From Anaerocolumna sp047777345 (lineage in GTDB: Bacteria > Bacillota > Clostridia > Lachnospirales > Lachnospiraceae): a stretch of 64,000 bases of DNA. The stretch covers positions 1 through 64,000 of the forward strand of contig JBKEEJ010000016.1 of assembly GCA_047777345.1 (NCBI GenBank). The letters run 5' to 3'. Under the pieces are notes generated by a model. It had not been told where the DNA came from. It ran no database searches and worked only from the letters and a program-made list of their open reading frames with translations. The position numbers and the translations under genes are program-made. Every line of letters begins with the position of its first letter. Position 1 is the stretch's first letter. This document shows positions 26,401 through 35,429 of this stretch, piece by piece.

Positions 26401-26752
26401 CCCCTATACTTTGCCTGTTTTGATTCTCCATATTGCAAAATTCCAAAACAATGGTTGAAGAAAAATTTTTATTTCGCAAATACCCTGCCTCATCATTTTC
26501 CTTTACCACTTTCATTCCCCTGAGATATTCAATCAAAGTCCGGTCCGAGTCTTCCTTGGCCGCCTTATTAAAAAAACCTCTGCCGTTGGTATCGGCGTAA
26601 AGCACTATCTGCAGTGCATCCAACACAGTGGATTTGCCGCTGCCGGAATGTCCGGTAAAAAAGTTAATATCCTTATGAAAGGTAAGTATTTTTTCATTTA
26701 TATAATGCCAGTTGTTCAGGCACATCCTGGTCAGTACTTGATAACTTTTCAT
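23429..26752 (-). CDS. jetC: JetC-like SMC/MukB-type ATPase
   Basis: This protein of about 1107 residues has an N-terminal Walker A (GHSGSGKSTVLDALQ), long coiled coils around a central hinge-like region, an ABC signature region (SGGEGQNPLYVALLASF) and a Walker B (RLVVLDEAFSKMDAQK) near the C-terminus. It is the SMC-like subunit of a MukBEF/MksBEF/Wadjet-type complex, which extrudes DNA loops. The ATG at 26752 follows a GGAGGAGGAG sequence and overlaps jetB by 59 bases. A longer start at 26797 is less likely. JetD would normally follow but is absent. Confidence 0.9.
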   Translation of the reverse strand: MKSYQVLTRMCLNNWHYINEKILTFHKDINFFTGHSGSGKSTVLDALQIVLYADTNGRGFFNKAAKEDSDRTLIEYLRGMKVVKENDEAGYLRNKNFSSTIVLEFCNMENQNRQSIGVVFDVDVSVNEVNRMFFWHKGPIAPCAYRDGERVFSIQELEVYLSENYGKEEYFISRTNEKFRAELYGNYFGGIHEKHFPALFKKAIPFRMDMKLEDFIKNYICIEKDIHIEDMQDSVAQYTRLKRKLEDTRKEISLLSNIKEQYKKYDALRQELDQYQYNLKKLDILSVRERMEHIKNCSRAYEADTDRLKAAMEMYKSQLEKLQAQRDEILITIQNSGYDHLEKELESLNHLLEYQYLSKEIYDKTGNLLKGWLARDLLSDKEKSYIQKYIEYKADRSDMGKIRDSLTKVRESIEKEREEVLVTLKELGNKMAEITGQIASLKTGQKAYPAYLLDAKEYIANELAKIHGKPIEVHILADLLEVKNEEWRNAVEGYLGGSKLTLLVPPDYAKEAIGIYASMNPEKYHKVAIADTDKICSSKKVIQDNSLAAEVELKVDYAREYVDYLLGRVIKCESIDEFGEKIGITKNCILYQGYKIQHLNPRDYKENAYIGREAVEQRLDQLSEKLFKLENEKKPLEDKKKWLEEVLKLEAFNIEIEDYEKYLNDIRKILAQENKKAEYTAKIKELKENTIDKWKEKQKELDLSIKNQSILKEKTAVELSKKNGALSGFRQEMIDLNEELINKEKNFVQDPKKEEAFRDFIKTQEKNKLDYVKGYLINKLKECEASVQKEFDNLVGVREQYLRQYSYRGFSLTRRDNSEYDELLDNLSSSKLIEFTKQADEQAKTAIYHFKTDFIYKIRDAIKEVMQQKDDLNRILEQLDFGKDKYRFVIARNKGETGKFYDMFMDENLEINPHVLGGQVDNQLDLFTMQHSKNYGDRINELIELFMPPDSSDPKELEQARINMEYYSDYRSYLSFDMEQIVEGMPPMRLSRMLSKNSGGEGQNPLYVALLASFAMVYRINAKSGIRKRPTPRLVVLDEAFSKMDAQKVGSCIDLIRKLGFQAIISSTNDKIQNYLDNVDKTFVFANPGKTRISIQEFEQDHFKDLL

Positions 26753-27356
26753 CCGACTCCTCCTCCCTTTCTTGATATAATTGAAGAAGTTTCTCAATGG
26801 ACCCGCCGTTTAAAATCATGCTTACCGTTGGATATATAATTAATCTTGTACTTCCTTCCAACTCCTTTGTATCATCAAGTACCTCCACTGCCTGATACTT
26901 TTTTAAAGCGGCAAGAGTCTTTCTTAATTCGGTAGGGCTTATGGATTTATTATTCCATAAATGGAACAGCCGAAGCTTATCATAAATCTCATCCAGGGTT
27001 GTAAACACATGGACCGAATTGGAGGCCGTATTCATCTGTTCGTCATATATCAGTTTAAGCAATAATAAAAACAAGGTCGTCAGGCGGCTTAATTTGTCCC
27101 CCTGTAGGTTCTGGGTCTGCAGTGCCATAATTCCATACTGACGGTTTTCAATCAGTTCCATATCTGCTATGCCAAAATACTCCCGTAAAAAATCAAAGTG
27201 CCTTTCACATACCCGATACATTGGGTTTAACTGATACCGCCCCGTTTTTTTGTCATATTTTCTCTCCAGAATAAAGGTCTGGGTGAATAATTCTTTTATT
27301 AAATCTTTTAGCTGGTCTTTTTCTTCATCCAGAAGCTGATTATAATATTCAAACAT
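26694..27356 (-). CDS. jetB: JetB-like (MukE-type, DUF4194) protein
   Basis: This protein of about 220 residues has the winged-helix character of DUF4194/MukE-like subunits: FTQTFILERKYD, a segment with RVCERHFDFLREYFG, and RKTLAALKKYQAVEV. It should bridge the kleisin-like JetA and the JetC ATPase. The start is one of two adjacent ATGs, and 27356 has the better distance from GGAG. It sits between jetA and jetC with tight spacing, so the three form one operon. Confidence 0.82.
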   Translation of the reverse strand: MFEYYNQLLDEEKDQLKDLIKELFTQTFILERKYDKKTGRYQLNPMYRVCERHFDFLREYFGIADMELIENRQYGIMALQTQNLQGDKLSRLTTLFLLLLKLIYDEQMNTASNSVHVFTTLDEIYDKLRLFHLWNNKSISPTELRKTLAALKKYQAVEVLDDTKELEGSTRLIIYPTVSMILNGGSIEKLLQLYQEREEESDEKLSSTDQDVPEQLALYK

Positions 27357-27429
27357 CATATCTCCATTCCGCCGCAAAAACGGCATTCTCTTTTGAAATA
27401 TTTTTCCAAACACGTGTAAGCCATATTGT

Positions 27430-28806
27430 TTACTTCTTCTCTTTTAACATAAATATCATGTCCGGATAAGTAAAGCCGTTGCCGCGAATTCTTTCCGAAA
27501 CATTTTCTACCACATAAAAGGGACTCCCCTTTCTTAAACTGTAGTCATATGCCAGTATCAGCAGTTCAAAATCTTCCCTATTTGTAATGGGGTAATCTTT
27601 GGTACGGTATATACCCTTTTTCATTTTTTCCATAACAAAGCCTTCAATCTGCTTACTGCTGTAACGGCTGTTATTCCGATTAATCTTTAAAATCTCTTCC
27701 TTGGACAATTCTTCTTCAAAAACTTCTTCCACTTCTACGGTATCTGCAAAACTGCGTCGTTTGCCTCTTTTTTTATACAGGGAATTTTCAGTGATAACCG
27801 TTATATCGTTAATCCGCATGGTTTTTGCCGTCTCTTCAAAAAGACTTTCATTTTTTTCTTTACTAAGTAAATTTAACAGTGTTATCAGATTGCCTTTCAT
27901 ATTGTCATCATTAGACAGCAGGTATTCCAGCCTGGCCACCGTAGCCCGGATGTATTTGGTGTGTTCGGAATCAATACGGGCAATCCGCCTTTCCATATTC
28001 ATCATTCCGTTTTCCAATCCAAAAATTAGTTCCGAAACTTCCCTTTCCACTTCTTCTTTTGCCTTACCCTTAGCCCCTTCTTTTGCGGCCAGGGCTCCTA
28101 TCCGGTCTTCATCTTCCTGTATCTGCCGCAGCAACTTCTTTATATCATTTTTATAAATATAAAAATTGTCACTGGTCTTAAGCAAACTGTATTTTTTATT
28201 TACAATAGTTTCCACATAAACCGTCAAATGCTCTTTTAACAAATCTTCGTAATTATCTTTTTCCAAAAGGGTTGCAAAAAAACGGTCCATATTGTGAAGC
28301 AGGTCCTGCAATGACCTGTTTAGCCTGGTAGTATTAATCATGGCTGACTTTAAAAGTTCAATGCCCGCCTTTTTGTCATAGTAAAAGGAATAGATATTGG
28401 TATATACATTCTGTATGTAGAGACTACTTTCCTCCCCCTCCGGATCTGACAGGGTCTTAAACACTTCAATAAACCGGGCAGAATAGTCCGGTATTACAAT
28501 GTTGGTCCGAAAGGAACTGTAATCTTCCACTTTTTTTAACCAGGCAAACCGAAGTAACCGGTTTAATATTCTGGTGGCCATAGGTTCAAACCGGTCCCCT
28601 TCCTCCTCTTCGTCATCCGCCGAAATATCCACAAGACGGTTGGAAAAATGCTCCGCAATGATCTGAATACAGGTTTCCTTACTGAGAAAATAATCATTAT
28701 ATAAATATTCATCGTAGATTAACATAAGAGATTCCATATAGATATAACGATTCTGGGACTGAAACAAGCTCCAGAATGGCTGAGGTATCTTATATATTTC
28801 TTTCAT
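27430..28806 (-). CDS. jetA: JetA-like (MukF/kleisin-type) protein
   Basis: The 458-residue protein begins with KEIYKIPQPFWSLFQSQNR and is helical, with a charged coiled segment around residues 215-275. The C-terminal part (NREDFELLILAYDY, FTYPDMIFML) resembles JetA proteins of Wadjet systems. It would be the kleisin-like subunit. The ribosome binding site is weak. Identification rests on both family features and its place before JetB and JetC. Confidence 0.78.
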   Translation of the reverse strand: MKEIYKIPQPFWSLFQSQNRYIYMESLMLIYDEYLYNDYFLSKETCIQIIAEHFSNRLVDISADDEEEEGDRFEPMATRILNRLLRFAWLKKVEDYSSFRTNIVIPDYSARFIEVFKTLSDPEGEESSLYIQNVYTNIYSFYYDKKAGIELLKSAMINTTRLNRSLQDLLHNMDRFFATLLEKDNYEDLLKEHLTVYVETIVNKKYSLLKTSDNFYIYKNDIKKLLRQIQEDEDRIGALAAKEGAKGKAKEEVEREVSELIFGLENGMMNMERRIARIDSEHTKYIRATVARLEYLLSNDDNMKGNLITLLNLLSKEKNESLFEETAKTMRINDITVITENSLYKKRGKRRSFADTVEVEEVFEEELSKEEILKINRNNSRYSSKQIEGFVMEKMKKGIYRTKDYPITNREDFELLILAYDYSLRKGSPFYVVENVSERIRGNGFTYPDMIFMLKEKK

Positions 28807-29058
28807 CTTGCGTCCATATCATACTGTAATTCTAGTATGGCCGGAATTACAAAATTCTTCCGGAATCCTTTCTTAACGTATTCTTATAAATGAGATCCTT
28901 TATATTCTTTTTTTGCCATCCAATCGGCACACGATTCCTATTCTACATGAAAAAAGAAAAAGGAACAATATTTTTTTATGCCCAACATAAGACTTATTGA
29001 TTCTCATATGCTTATCCGATATAATATATTTGTCCCAAGTATTCGGAAAGGAGCCTTT

Positions 29059-29301
29059 ATGAAAGCGAAACGTATCTTAGCGATTCTCGCAGTCATATTT
29101 TTGTTATCTGTTATTGGAATCAATTTTTATGCGGCTTTTACCGCTACCCCTGAATCCAATGCATTGTTTCAGGCCAGCTTATATTCCATGGTTGTAATTC
29201 CTATTATGATTTTTGCATATATTTTTGTATATCGTTTGGTAAAAAGAAATGATGAGGAAAAAAATACTGAGAATAAAGACCAGACAGATAAAAAGAGTTA
29301 A
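29059..29301 (+). CDS. small two-span membrane protein
   Basis: This 80-residue protein has two membrane segments (ILAILAVIFLLSVIGINFY and SLYSMVVIPIMIFAYIFVY) and a charged tail rich in Lys, Asp and Glu. AAAGGAGCCTTT precedes the ATG at 29059, so the longer open frame from 28978 is not used. It is monocistronic, divergent from jetA. The function is unknown. Confidence 0.75.
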   Translation: MKAKRILAILAVIFLLSVIGINFYAAFTATPESNALFQASLYSMVVIPIMIFAYIFVYRLVKRNDEEKNTENKDQTDKKS

Positions 29302-29333
29302 AGGCAGAGTTTATTCCTCTGCCTCTTTTTTTA
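29302..29333 (+). terminator. terminator overlapping the rarA stop codon
   Basis: AGGCAGAG / CTCTGCCT with a seven-base loop, followed by a T-run. It starts one base after the membrane-protein stop, and its stem covers the end of the convergent rarA coding sequence. Confidence 0.85.
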
Positions 29334-30639
29334 TTCTTTCAAGATGTTCTTTTAATATTTTTTCATAACCTTGATCGGAAAGTTCATAGAAAACCCGTCC
29401 TTTTAACTCTTCCGGCAAATATTGCTGTTTTACGTAATGATTCCTGTAATCGTGGGCATATTTGTAACCAAGGCCATGTCCTAATTTGGCTGCGCCCTGG
29501 TAATGGGCATCCATCAAATAAGTTGGAATGGCTGGGGTTTTTTCACTGCCCACCGTTTCCATAGCTTTCGTAATGGCCTTAACGGAAGAATTGCTTTTGG
29601 GAGCGCAGGCCACATAAGCCGCTGCCTGGGCTAAGATAATCTGGGCTTCCGGCATACCTACCCGTTCTACAGCCTGGGCCGCGGCCACCGCCACTACCAG
29701 TGCGTTAGGATCTGCATTGGATACGTCCTCTGCGGCACAGATCATAATACGCCTTGCGATAAAAGTAACGCTTTCGCCGGCATAAAGCATTCTGGCCAAA
29801 TAATATATGGCGGCATCCGGATCTGATCCCCTCATACTTTTAATAAAGGCAGAAACCGTATCATAATGATTGTCCCCGGATTTGTCATACCGAACCACTC
29901 TTTTCTGAATACATTCGCCGGCCACAGGCAAGGTTATATGGATTTTTCCATCCTCGCTTCTTTCCGTAGTCAGTATGCCAAGTTCAATGGCATTTAATGC
30001 CGCTCTGGCATCACCGTTGGCCATGTCCGCAAGAAAGTCCAGGGCGTCTTCGTCAATCTCTGCCCGGTAACTGCCCATGCCTCTTTCCTCATCATAGACA
30101 GCCCGTAAAAGCAATTTCTTAATATCCTCTTTTCCCAAAGGCTTTAATTCGAATATAACGGAACGGGATAATAAAGCGCTGTTAACTTCAAAATAAGGAT
30201 TTTCCGTGGTAGCCCCGATTAAAATAACGGTTCCGTCTTCCACAAAGGGAAGCAGATAATCCTGCTGGCTTTTATTGAACCGGTGTATCTCATCTATAAA
30301 CAATATTGTTTTCTTTCCATACATACCGGCATTATTCTTTGCCTTATCAATTACATCTTCCATATCTTTTTTACCGGCAGAAGTAGCATTGATCTGAGTA
30401 AATTCGGCACTGGTGGTAGCGGCAATTACTTTAGCCAGTGTGGTTTTCCCTGTCCCTGGAGGGCCATAGAAAATAACGGAACTGATTTTATCAGCCTTAA
30501 TTGCCCGGTATAATAGCTTATCTTTGCCTATAATGTGGCTCTGACCTACCACTTCGTCCAGTGTCCTGGGTCGCATTCTGGAAGCCAAAGGCGCTTCTTT
30601 TTCCTGATTTTTGCTTCTCATATAATCAAATAAATCCAT
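29311..30639 (-). CDS. rarA: replication-associated recombination protein RarA (MgsA)
   Basis: The 442-residue AAA+ ATPase has Walker A (FYGPPGTGKTTLA), Walker B (ILFIDEIHRFNKSQQD), sensor 1 (LIGATTENP) and a RarA-type C-terminal tetramerisation domain (ending with HDYRNHYVKQQYLPEEL). It acts at stalled replication forks. AGGAGGTAGCAGC precedes the ATG. It is monocistronic, with its 3' end interlocked with the terminator of the convergent membrane gene. Confidence 0.93.
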   Translation of the reverse strand: MDLFDYMRSKNQEKEAPLASRMRPRTLDEVVGQSHIIGKDKLLYRAIKADKISSVIFYGPPGTGKTTLAKVIAATTSAEFTQINATSAGKKDMEDVIDKAKNNAGMYGKKTILFIDEIHRFNKSQQDYLLPFVEDGTVILIGATTENPYFEVNSALLSRSVIFELKPLGKEDIKKLLLRAVYDEERGMGSYRAEIDEDALDFLADMANGDARAALNAIELGILTTERSEDGKIHITLPVAGECIQKRVVRYDKSGDNHYDTVSAFIKSMRGSDPDAAIYYLARMLYAGESVTFIARRIMICAAEDVSNADPNALVVAVAAAQAVERVGMPEAQIILAQAAAYVACAPKSNSSVKAITKAMETVGSEKTPAIPTYLMDAHYQGAAKLGHGLGYKYAHDYRNHYVKQQYLPEELKGRVFYELSDQGYEKILKEHLERIKKEAEE

Positions 30640-30834
30640 GCTGCTACCTCCTAAACATATTTACATTGTATAGAAAAAAAGCATAAGCGTCAACCGGAAA
30701 CGAACCACGTATTCACCGGTAAATCCGGTTCCGGCTGTCCCTCTTGATTTATACGGAAACTATGTTAAAATAAAATAACCTAAGTTCTAATCAGGAAATA
30801 GAAATTTAAGTTAAATTTAAAGGCGGAGATTATT

Positions 30835-31008
30835 ATGATACCTAAAGATCCTTTTATTTTGCTCAGCTTTGTTAACACTCAGTTAAGAGACCATTACGAT
30901 AACTTAAGCCAGTTATGTGAAAATCTCGGAGTCAGTGAAAAAGAAATAACAGAAAAGCTTGGCACAATTCATTATTGTTACGATCCTGTTCAAAATCAAT
31001 TCAAATAG
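30835..31008 (+). CDS. DUF4250 small protein
   Basis: This 57-residue protein (MIPKDPFILLSFVNTQLRD...) matches the DUF4250 pattern: an N-terminal PKDP.ILLS.VN..LRD segment, a helix-turn-helix-like middle (ENLGVSEKEITEKLG) and a C-terminal Y.YD...NQF. AAAGGCGGAGATTATT precedes the ATG. It lies directly before the YigZ gene, which begins within 10 bases, so the two are co-transcribed. The function is unknown. Confidence 0.8.
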   Translation: MIPKDPFILLSFVNTQLRDHYDNLSQLCENLGVSEKEITEKLGTIHYCYDPVQNQFK

Positions 31009-31017
31009 GTGATGTCT

Positions 31018-31674
31018 ATGCCAAAACCATTTCGAACTGTCTATACGGGCGGAACCGGAGAAATAACGGAAAAAAAATCCAGATTTATTGCCAATGTGGC
31101 TCCTGCTCCGTCAGAAGAAGATGCCATAAATTTTATCGAACAAATCAGGAAAAAATACTGGGATGCCCGACACAATTGCTATGCCTATGTAATCGGTGAC
31201 CGGGACCAAATTCAAAAATGCAGCGATGACGGGGAACCTGTTCGGACTGCCGGACGGCCAATTCTGGACGTTTTACTGGGGGATGGTATCCACAATACCG
31301 TAATTGTTGTTACCAGGTATTTTGGAGGGACTCTTCTTGGAACCGGCGGCTTGGTCCGGGCTTACCAAAGTGCCGCCAAAGAAGGGTTAAATCACAGTAC
31401 TGTTATAGAAAAGTATTCCGGCTATAAAATCAAATTTACTACGGATTATAACAGCATCGGTAAAATCCAGTACCTTATATCTCAATTAGGCATTACAACT
31501 TTGCAATGTGATTACACAGATATGGTCAGCCTGACTTTATTAATACCGGAAGACCTTTTTGATGAATTCAAAAAGAAGCTGTCCGATATTACAGGAGGAA
31601 AAACCACAATATCAAATGAAGAAGAAGTATATTTTGCCTCCGTAAACGGCAAGACGGAAGTTTTTGATAATTAA
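31018..31674 (+). CDS. yigZ: YigZ/IMPACT family protein
   Basis: The 218-residue protein has the UPF0029/IMPACT core: KKSRFIANVAP, KYWDARHNCYAYV, DDGEPVRTAGRPIL and VVVTRYFGGTLLGTGGLVRA, then a C-terminal ferredoxin-like domain. Bacterial members are conserved, and their exact role is unsettled (links to translation and stress have been made for IMPACT). ATG at 31018 with AGGTGAT upstream is preferred over a GTG and an ATG immediately before it. Confidence 0.88.
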   Translation: MPKPFRTVYTGGTGEITEKKSRFIANVAPAPSEEDAINFIEQIRKKYWDARHNCYAYVIGDRDQIQKCSDDGEPVRTAGRPILDVLLGDGIHNTVIVVTRYFGGTLLGTGGLVRAYQSAAKEGLNHSTVIEKYSGYKIKFTTDYNSIGKIQYLISQLGITTLQCDYTDMVSLTLLIPEDLFDEFKKKLSDITGGKTTISNEEEVYFASVNGKTEVFDN

Positions 31675-31676
31675 AC

Positions 31677-31765
31677 GGCTTCTTTTTATAAGCCCTTAAA
31701 ACTAGCGAAAGCAGCTTTCCCGGGCAATAAAAAGAAGCCTCTATCACATCAGATAAGAGACTTCT
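31677..31765. terminator. two overlapping hairpins between convergent genes
   Basis: GGCTTCTTTTTAT (31677) pairs with ATAAAAAGAAGCC (31727-31739). Alternatively AGAAGCCTCTATC (31733) pairs with GATAAGAGACTTCT, which on the minus strand is followed by TTTTTATT. The first suits the plus-strand yigZ transcript and the second the minus-strand gene at 31816. Confidence 0.65.
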
Positions 31766-31815
31766 AAATTTACTATTTCAAGCTATCCCTTTATGTAAAC
31801 TACCTACCTTAATTG

Positions 31816-32106
31816 TTAACAATATTCGCTAACAAGATCGTCTACTATTTCCAGCATTGTTGTAATTGTCACACCATTAACCCACAATTTACGAACCATT
31901 TCTTTTACAATCTCCCTCGAATAAGATATGGGTTCCGTATATTCTGTTTCCAGGTAATCATCCAGATGTTTCACGATTTTAATTCCGTATAAACTAATCT
32001 CTTGTCCACGATTTCTTAAGTCTTCCACCAGATAATAATCCAGCTTAACCTGTTTATTATCATCCAAAATTAATGTTTTAGTACCCTCCAAATAAAGTTT
32101 CTTCAT
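31816..32106 (-). CDS. small hypothetical protein, DUF6514-like
   Basis: This 96-residue acidic protein has YYLVEDLRNRGQEISLYGIKI, a TEPISYSREIVKEMVRKLW helix and a C-terminal TMLEIVDDLVSEYC. The pattern, a YGI(E/K)I strand followed by a helix and a C-terminal valine-aspartate motif, recalls DUF6514 proteins of Clostridia. The ATG has GGAGGGGCA upstream. The function is unknown. Confidence 0.55.
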   Translation of the reverse strand: MKKLYLEGTKTLILDDNKQVKLDYYLVEDLRNRGQEISLYGIKIVKHLDDYLETEYTEPISYSREIVKEMVRKLWVNGVTITTMLEIVDDLVSEYC

Positions 32107-32471
32107 TGCCCCTCCTTAAAATCATCCAGTAATTTCATAAAGCATAACCTTTTCATAGCTTTATAGTTATTTACATTATATATTTGTTATTCTGCAATGA
32201 AAAGTATAAAGGCTCGCATAAATCGAGATAATTCGACAATATAATTACTTTTCTCACGATTTGAAAAAATTATATGAAATTATTTCAAAATAATCTTTGT
32301 AAACGTGAATCTTTTTACAATTACTTACATTTTTTATGGATTTAAGTTGCGCAACATTTTGTTGCCTATAAATGTATACCTATGATATTTTCCTCATACT
32401 TACAAATACATAAATATTTCTTTATTTTACAGTAACAATTTGATATAATAACAGGATAAAGGAGGTTTAAT
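32107..32471. other. AT-rich divergent promoter gap
   Basis: This 365-base gap between the small minus-strand gene and the penicillin-binding protein holds no open frame that I can support. A TATAAT at about 32441-32446 lies 26 bases before the PBP start and could be its -10, but no good -35 is seen. A short palindrome, TCGAGATAATTCGA, lies near 32225. Confidence 0.4.
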
Positions 32472-35216
32472 ATGGACTTTAGTAAAAACGGAATTGCGAA
32501 AAAACAACGACAGATAAAATCCACCTCTAGAAAAGTTGCCTCAAAAGCTTTGGTATCTTTTTTTAGAGTGTTCTTACTTGGGATTGTGTTTTTAGCAATT
32601 ATCGGTTCATATGCCGGTTTTGGCGTATTAAAGGGATTAATTGACAGTGCTCCCAGCATTGATCAAATCAATGTCATGCCAACCGGATATACAACCAATA
32701 TATATGATAAAGACGGCAATCTGATTGAAACGTTAGCTGTTGCGGGAGCTAATCGTGTATATGTTACCATAGATGAAATACCAAAAGTTTTGCAAAATTG
32801 TTTTATTGCTATTGAAGATGAGCGCTTTTATGAACATAACGGCATTGATATCCGTGGTATCTTCAGGGCTTTCTTTCATGGCTTAAGTCAGGGAGGAAAT
32901 TTTGACCAAGGCGCCAGTACCATTACACAGCAGCTTATTAAAAATCAGGTCTTTAACGGTGGTGCGGAAGATAACGTTGTTGACAGGATGATACGTAAAA
33001 TACAGGAACAGTACTTGGCCATTCAGCTGGAAGAAAGACTGGACAAAGACTCCATTCTGGAATATTATTTGAATAATATTAATTTAGGCGCCGGAACATA
33101 TGGTGTCCAAACTGCCTCAAAACGGTACTTTAACAAAGACGTCAGTGAATTGAATCTTTCTGAGTCTGCTGTTATCGCAGCCATTGCCCAGTCACCAACC
33201 AATATGAATCCCATTGTCCATCCGGAAAATAACGCCAAACGAAGAGCGCAGGTTCTGGAAAATATGAAAAGGCTGGGACTGTGTACGGAAGAAGAATATG
33301 AGGAAGCAATCAATGACGATGTTTACGCAAGAATCGAATCAGTAAACGAAGAACAAAATGAAACATCCTATTACAGCTATTTTGTGGATGAATTAATCGA
33401 ACAGGTAATCGAAGATTTACAGAAAGAAAAGGGCTATACCTATACCCAGGCAAGCAATGCCTTATATAGTGGCGGGTTAAGTATCTATACGACCCTGGAT
33501 TCAAAAATTCAGGAAATTGTTGATGATGTTTATTCCAATGAAGATTATTTCCCGGAAATAGGCAACGGTTCTTACTGGGAATTAACATATCTTCTGTCTG
33601 TTGAAAAGAAAGACGGAACCACCCATCACTATGATACCAATGACTTGGTTGAGTACTTTAAATCGAAATCTTCTTCTTCCTTCTCCACTTATTTCACCAA
33701 AAAGGAAGATGCCCTTAAAAAGGTAAAAGAATTCAAAGAAGCAATGGTAGATGATGGCGATAAAGTTTTAGGCGAAAACACAAGTTTGATTATTCAGCCT
33801 CAGTCCTCCATGGTTATTATGGACCAGCACACCGGACAAGTAGTAGCCTTACTGGGCGGAAGAGGTGAAAAAACAGGTAACCGTACTTTGAACAGGGCTA
33901 CCAATACTTATAGGCAGCCGGGCTCCACCTTTAAAGTTCTTTCCACTTACCTGCCGGCTTTGGACTCAGCAGGAATGACACTGGCCACTACCATTGATGA
34001 TGCGCCTTATAAGTATCCGGATTCCAATAAATACGTTAGCAACTGGAACCGAGGCACTTATGCAGGTTTAACTACCTTAAGAGAGGCCATCACCAATTCC
34101 ATGAATGTCGTTACCGTTAAGACACTGGCTCAGGTTACCCCTCAGATAGGTTTTGATTACCTGACCAAGTTAGGATTTACCAGTTTGGTTGACAGCAAAA
34201 CTTCTGAGTCCGGAAAAGTTTATTCTGATATTAACCTTTCTCTGGCGTTAGGTGGCATTACCGAAGGTGTGTCAAACCTGGAGTTAACCGCGGCCTATGC
34301 TGCTATAGCAAATGGCGGAATTTATATAGAACCGACTTTCTATACAAAAATATTAGATCACGATAACAATATATTATTGGAAAATAAACCAAAAGAACGC
34401 CAGGTAATGAAGGAATCCACTGCCTACCTTTTAACCAGTGCCATGGAAGATGTTGTAAAAAAAGGAACAGGTACTTCGGTTAAGTTTAACGAAATCAGTA
34501 TGCCCGTTGCCGGAAAAACCGGTACAACTTCCGATGATAAAGACCTTTGGTTTGCCGGTTATACTCCTTATTACACGGCAACGATCTGGTCCGGTTTTGA
34601 TAACAACCTGACACAGACAAATAAAAATTATCATAAAATCATATGGCGTGATATTATGCAGCGTATTCATGAAGAATATAACCTGAAATCAAAACCATTT
34701 GAAAAACCTGACTCTATTGTCAGCGCCAAAATATGTACCAAAAGCGGCAAATTGGCAGTGCCGGGCCTTTGTGACAAATATGTTGGCGGTTCTACTGTAA
34801 AAACAGAATATTTTGCAAAAGGTACTGTGCCAACGGAAAAATGTGATATCCATGTAAAGGTAACCATTTGCAAAGATTCAGGCCTGATAGCCAATGAATA
34901 CTGTCCGGAATCTTCTCTGGAAGAAAAGGTATTTTTAATCAAGGATGAAAAATATCCGACAAAGGATACTCCTTATCTTTATCCGGATAAGACCTGCACA
35001 AAGCACAATGCCAAAACAGCCATTATCCCCAATGATATTTACATCCCTGTGGAAAATGACAACACCGAAGAGGATTTACCGAACATTCCTGCAACAAGTG
35101 ACGATAATGGTGACGATAACGGCGGCGACAATACAACGGAAACCAAGCCGAATAATACGAATACCAATAATACTTCCGATGATACCAGTATCGAATATTA
35201 TTATGATAACAACTGA
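32472..35216 (+). CDS. class A penicillin-binding protein (transglycosylase/transpeptidase)
   Basis: The 914-residue bifunctional peptidoglycan synthase has a short basic cytoplasmic tail and a membrane anchor (residues about 32-54). The GT51 domain has EDERFYEHNGID, GASTITQQLIKN and LEYYLNNINLGAG. The transpeptidase domain has SxxK in QPGSTFK, SMN and KTGTT. The C-terminus is a low-complexity Asp/Asn/Thr-rich tail of about 60 residues after a cysteine-containing region, a feature of some clostridial PBP1A proteins. AAAGGAGGTTTAAT precedes the ATG. Confidence 0.94.
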   Translation: MDFSKNGIAKKQRQIKSTSRKVASKALVSFFRVFLLGIVFLAIIGSYAGFGVLKGLIDSAPSIDQINVMPTGYTTNIYDKDGNLIETLAVAGANRVYVTIDEIPKVLQNCFIAIEDERFYEHNGIDIRGIFRAFFHGLSQGGNFDQGASTITQQLIKNQVFNGGAEDNVVDRMIRKIQEQYLAIQLEERLDKDSILEYYLNNINLGAGTYGVQTASKRYFNKDVSELNLSESAVIAAIAQSPTNMNPIVHPENNAKRRAQVLENMKRLGLCTEEEYEEAINDDVYARIESVNEEQNETSYYSYFVDELIEQVIEDLQKEKGYTYTQASNALYSGGLSIYTTLDSKIQEIVDDVYSNEDYFPEIGNGSYWELTYLLSVEKKDGTTHHYDTNDLVEYFKSKSSSSFSTYFTKKEDALKKVKEFKEAMVDDGDKVLGENTSLIIQPQSSMVIMDQHTGQVVALLGGRGEKTGNRTLNRATNTYRQPGSTFKVLSTYLPALDSAGMTLATTIDDAPYKYPDSNKYVSNWNRGTYAGLTTLREAITNSMNVVTVKTLAQVTPQIGFDYLTKLGFTSLVDSKTSESGKVYSDINLSLALGGITEGVSNLELTAAYAAIANGGIYIEPTFYTKILDHDNNILLENKPKERQVMKESTAYLLTSAMEDVVKKGTGTSVKFNEISMPVAGKTGTTSDDKDLWFAGYTPYYTATIWSGFDNNLTQTNKNYHKIIWRDIMQRIHEEYNLKSKPFEKPDSIVSAKICTKSGKLAVPGLCDKYVGGSTVKTEYFAKGTVPTEKCDIHVKVTICKDSGLIANEYCPESSLEEKVFLIKDEKYPTKDTPYLYPDKTCTKHNAKTAIIPNDIYIPVENDNTEEDLPNIPATSDDNGDDNGGDNTTETKPNNTNTNNTSDDTSIEYYYDNN

Positions 35217-35262
35217 CTCTTATTTATATAGGCACTAATCTGATTCTGCCGAATGGAATGAG

Positions 35263-35412
35263 AAAAGTGGCTGTTGCATAATACATTTTCATGCTACAGG
35301 AATGCAACATGTATCCCATCATACGCTGTACACTGTTTTGACGGACATCAGCTTCCTTTTGCATGCCTGCAAGCAAACATTTTTGTCTGACAGTATGCAA
35401 CAGCCCCTTTTT
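35263..35412. repeat. palindromic repeat copy 4
   Basis: Outer arms AAAAGTGGCTGTTGCATA and TATGCAACAGCCCCTTTT. Its reverse complement lines up with the copy at 55135 over about 80 bases, including GATGTCCGTCA, ACAGTGTA, GGATACATGTTGCA and TTCCTG-AGCAT. It lies just after the PBP gene and could end that transcript. Confidence 0.8.
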
Positions 35413-35429
35413 TCTGTAATCTATATAAA

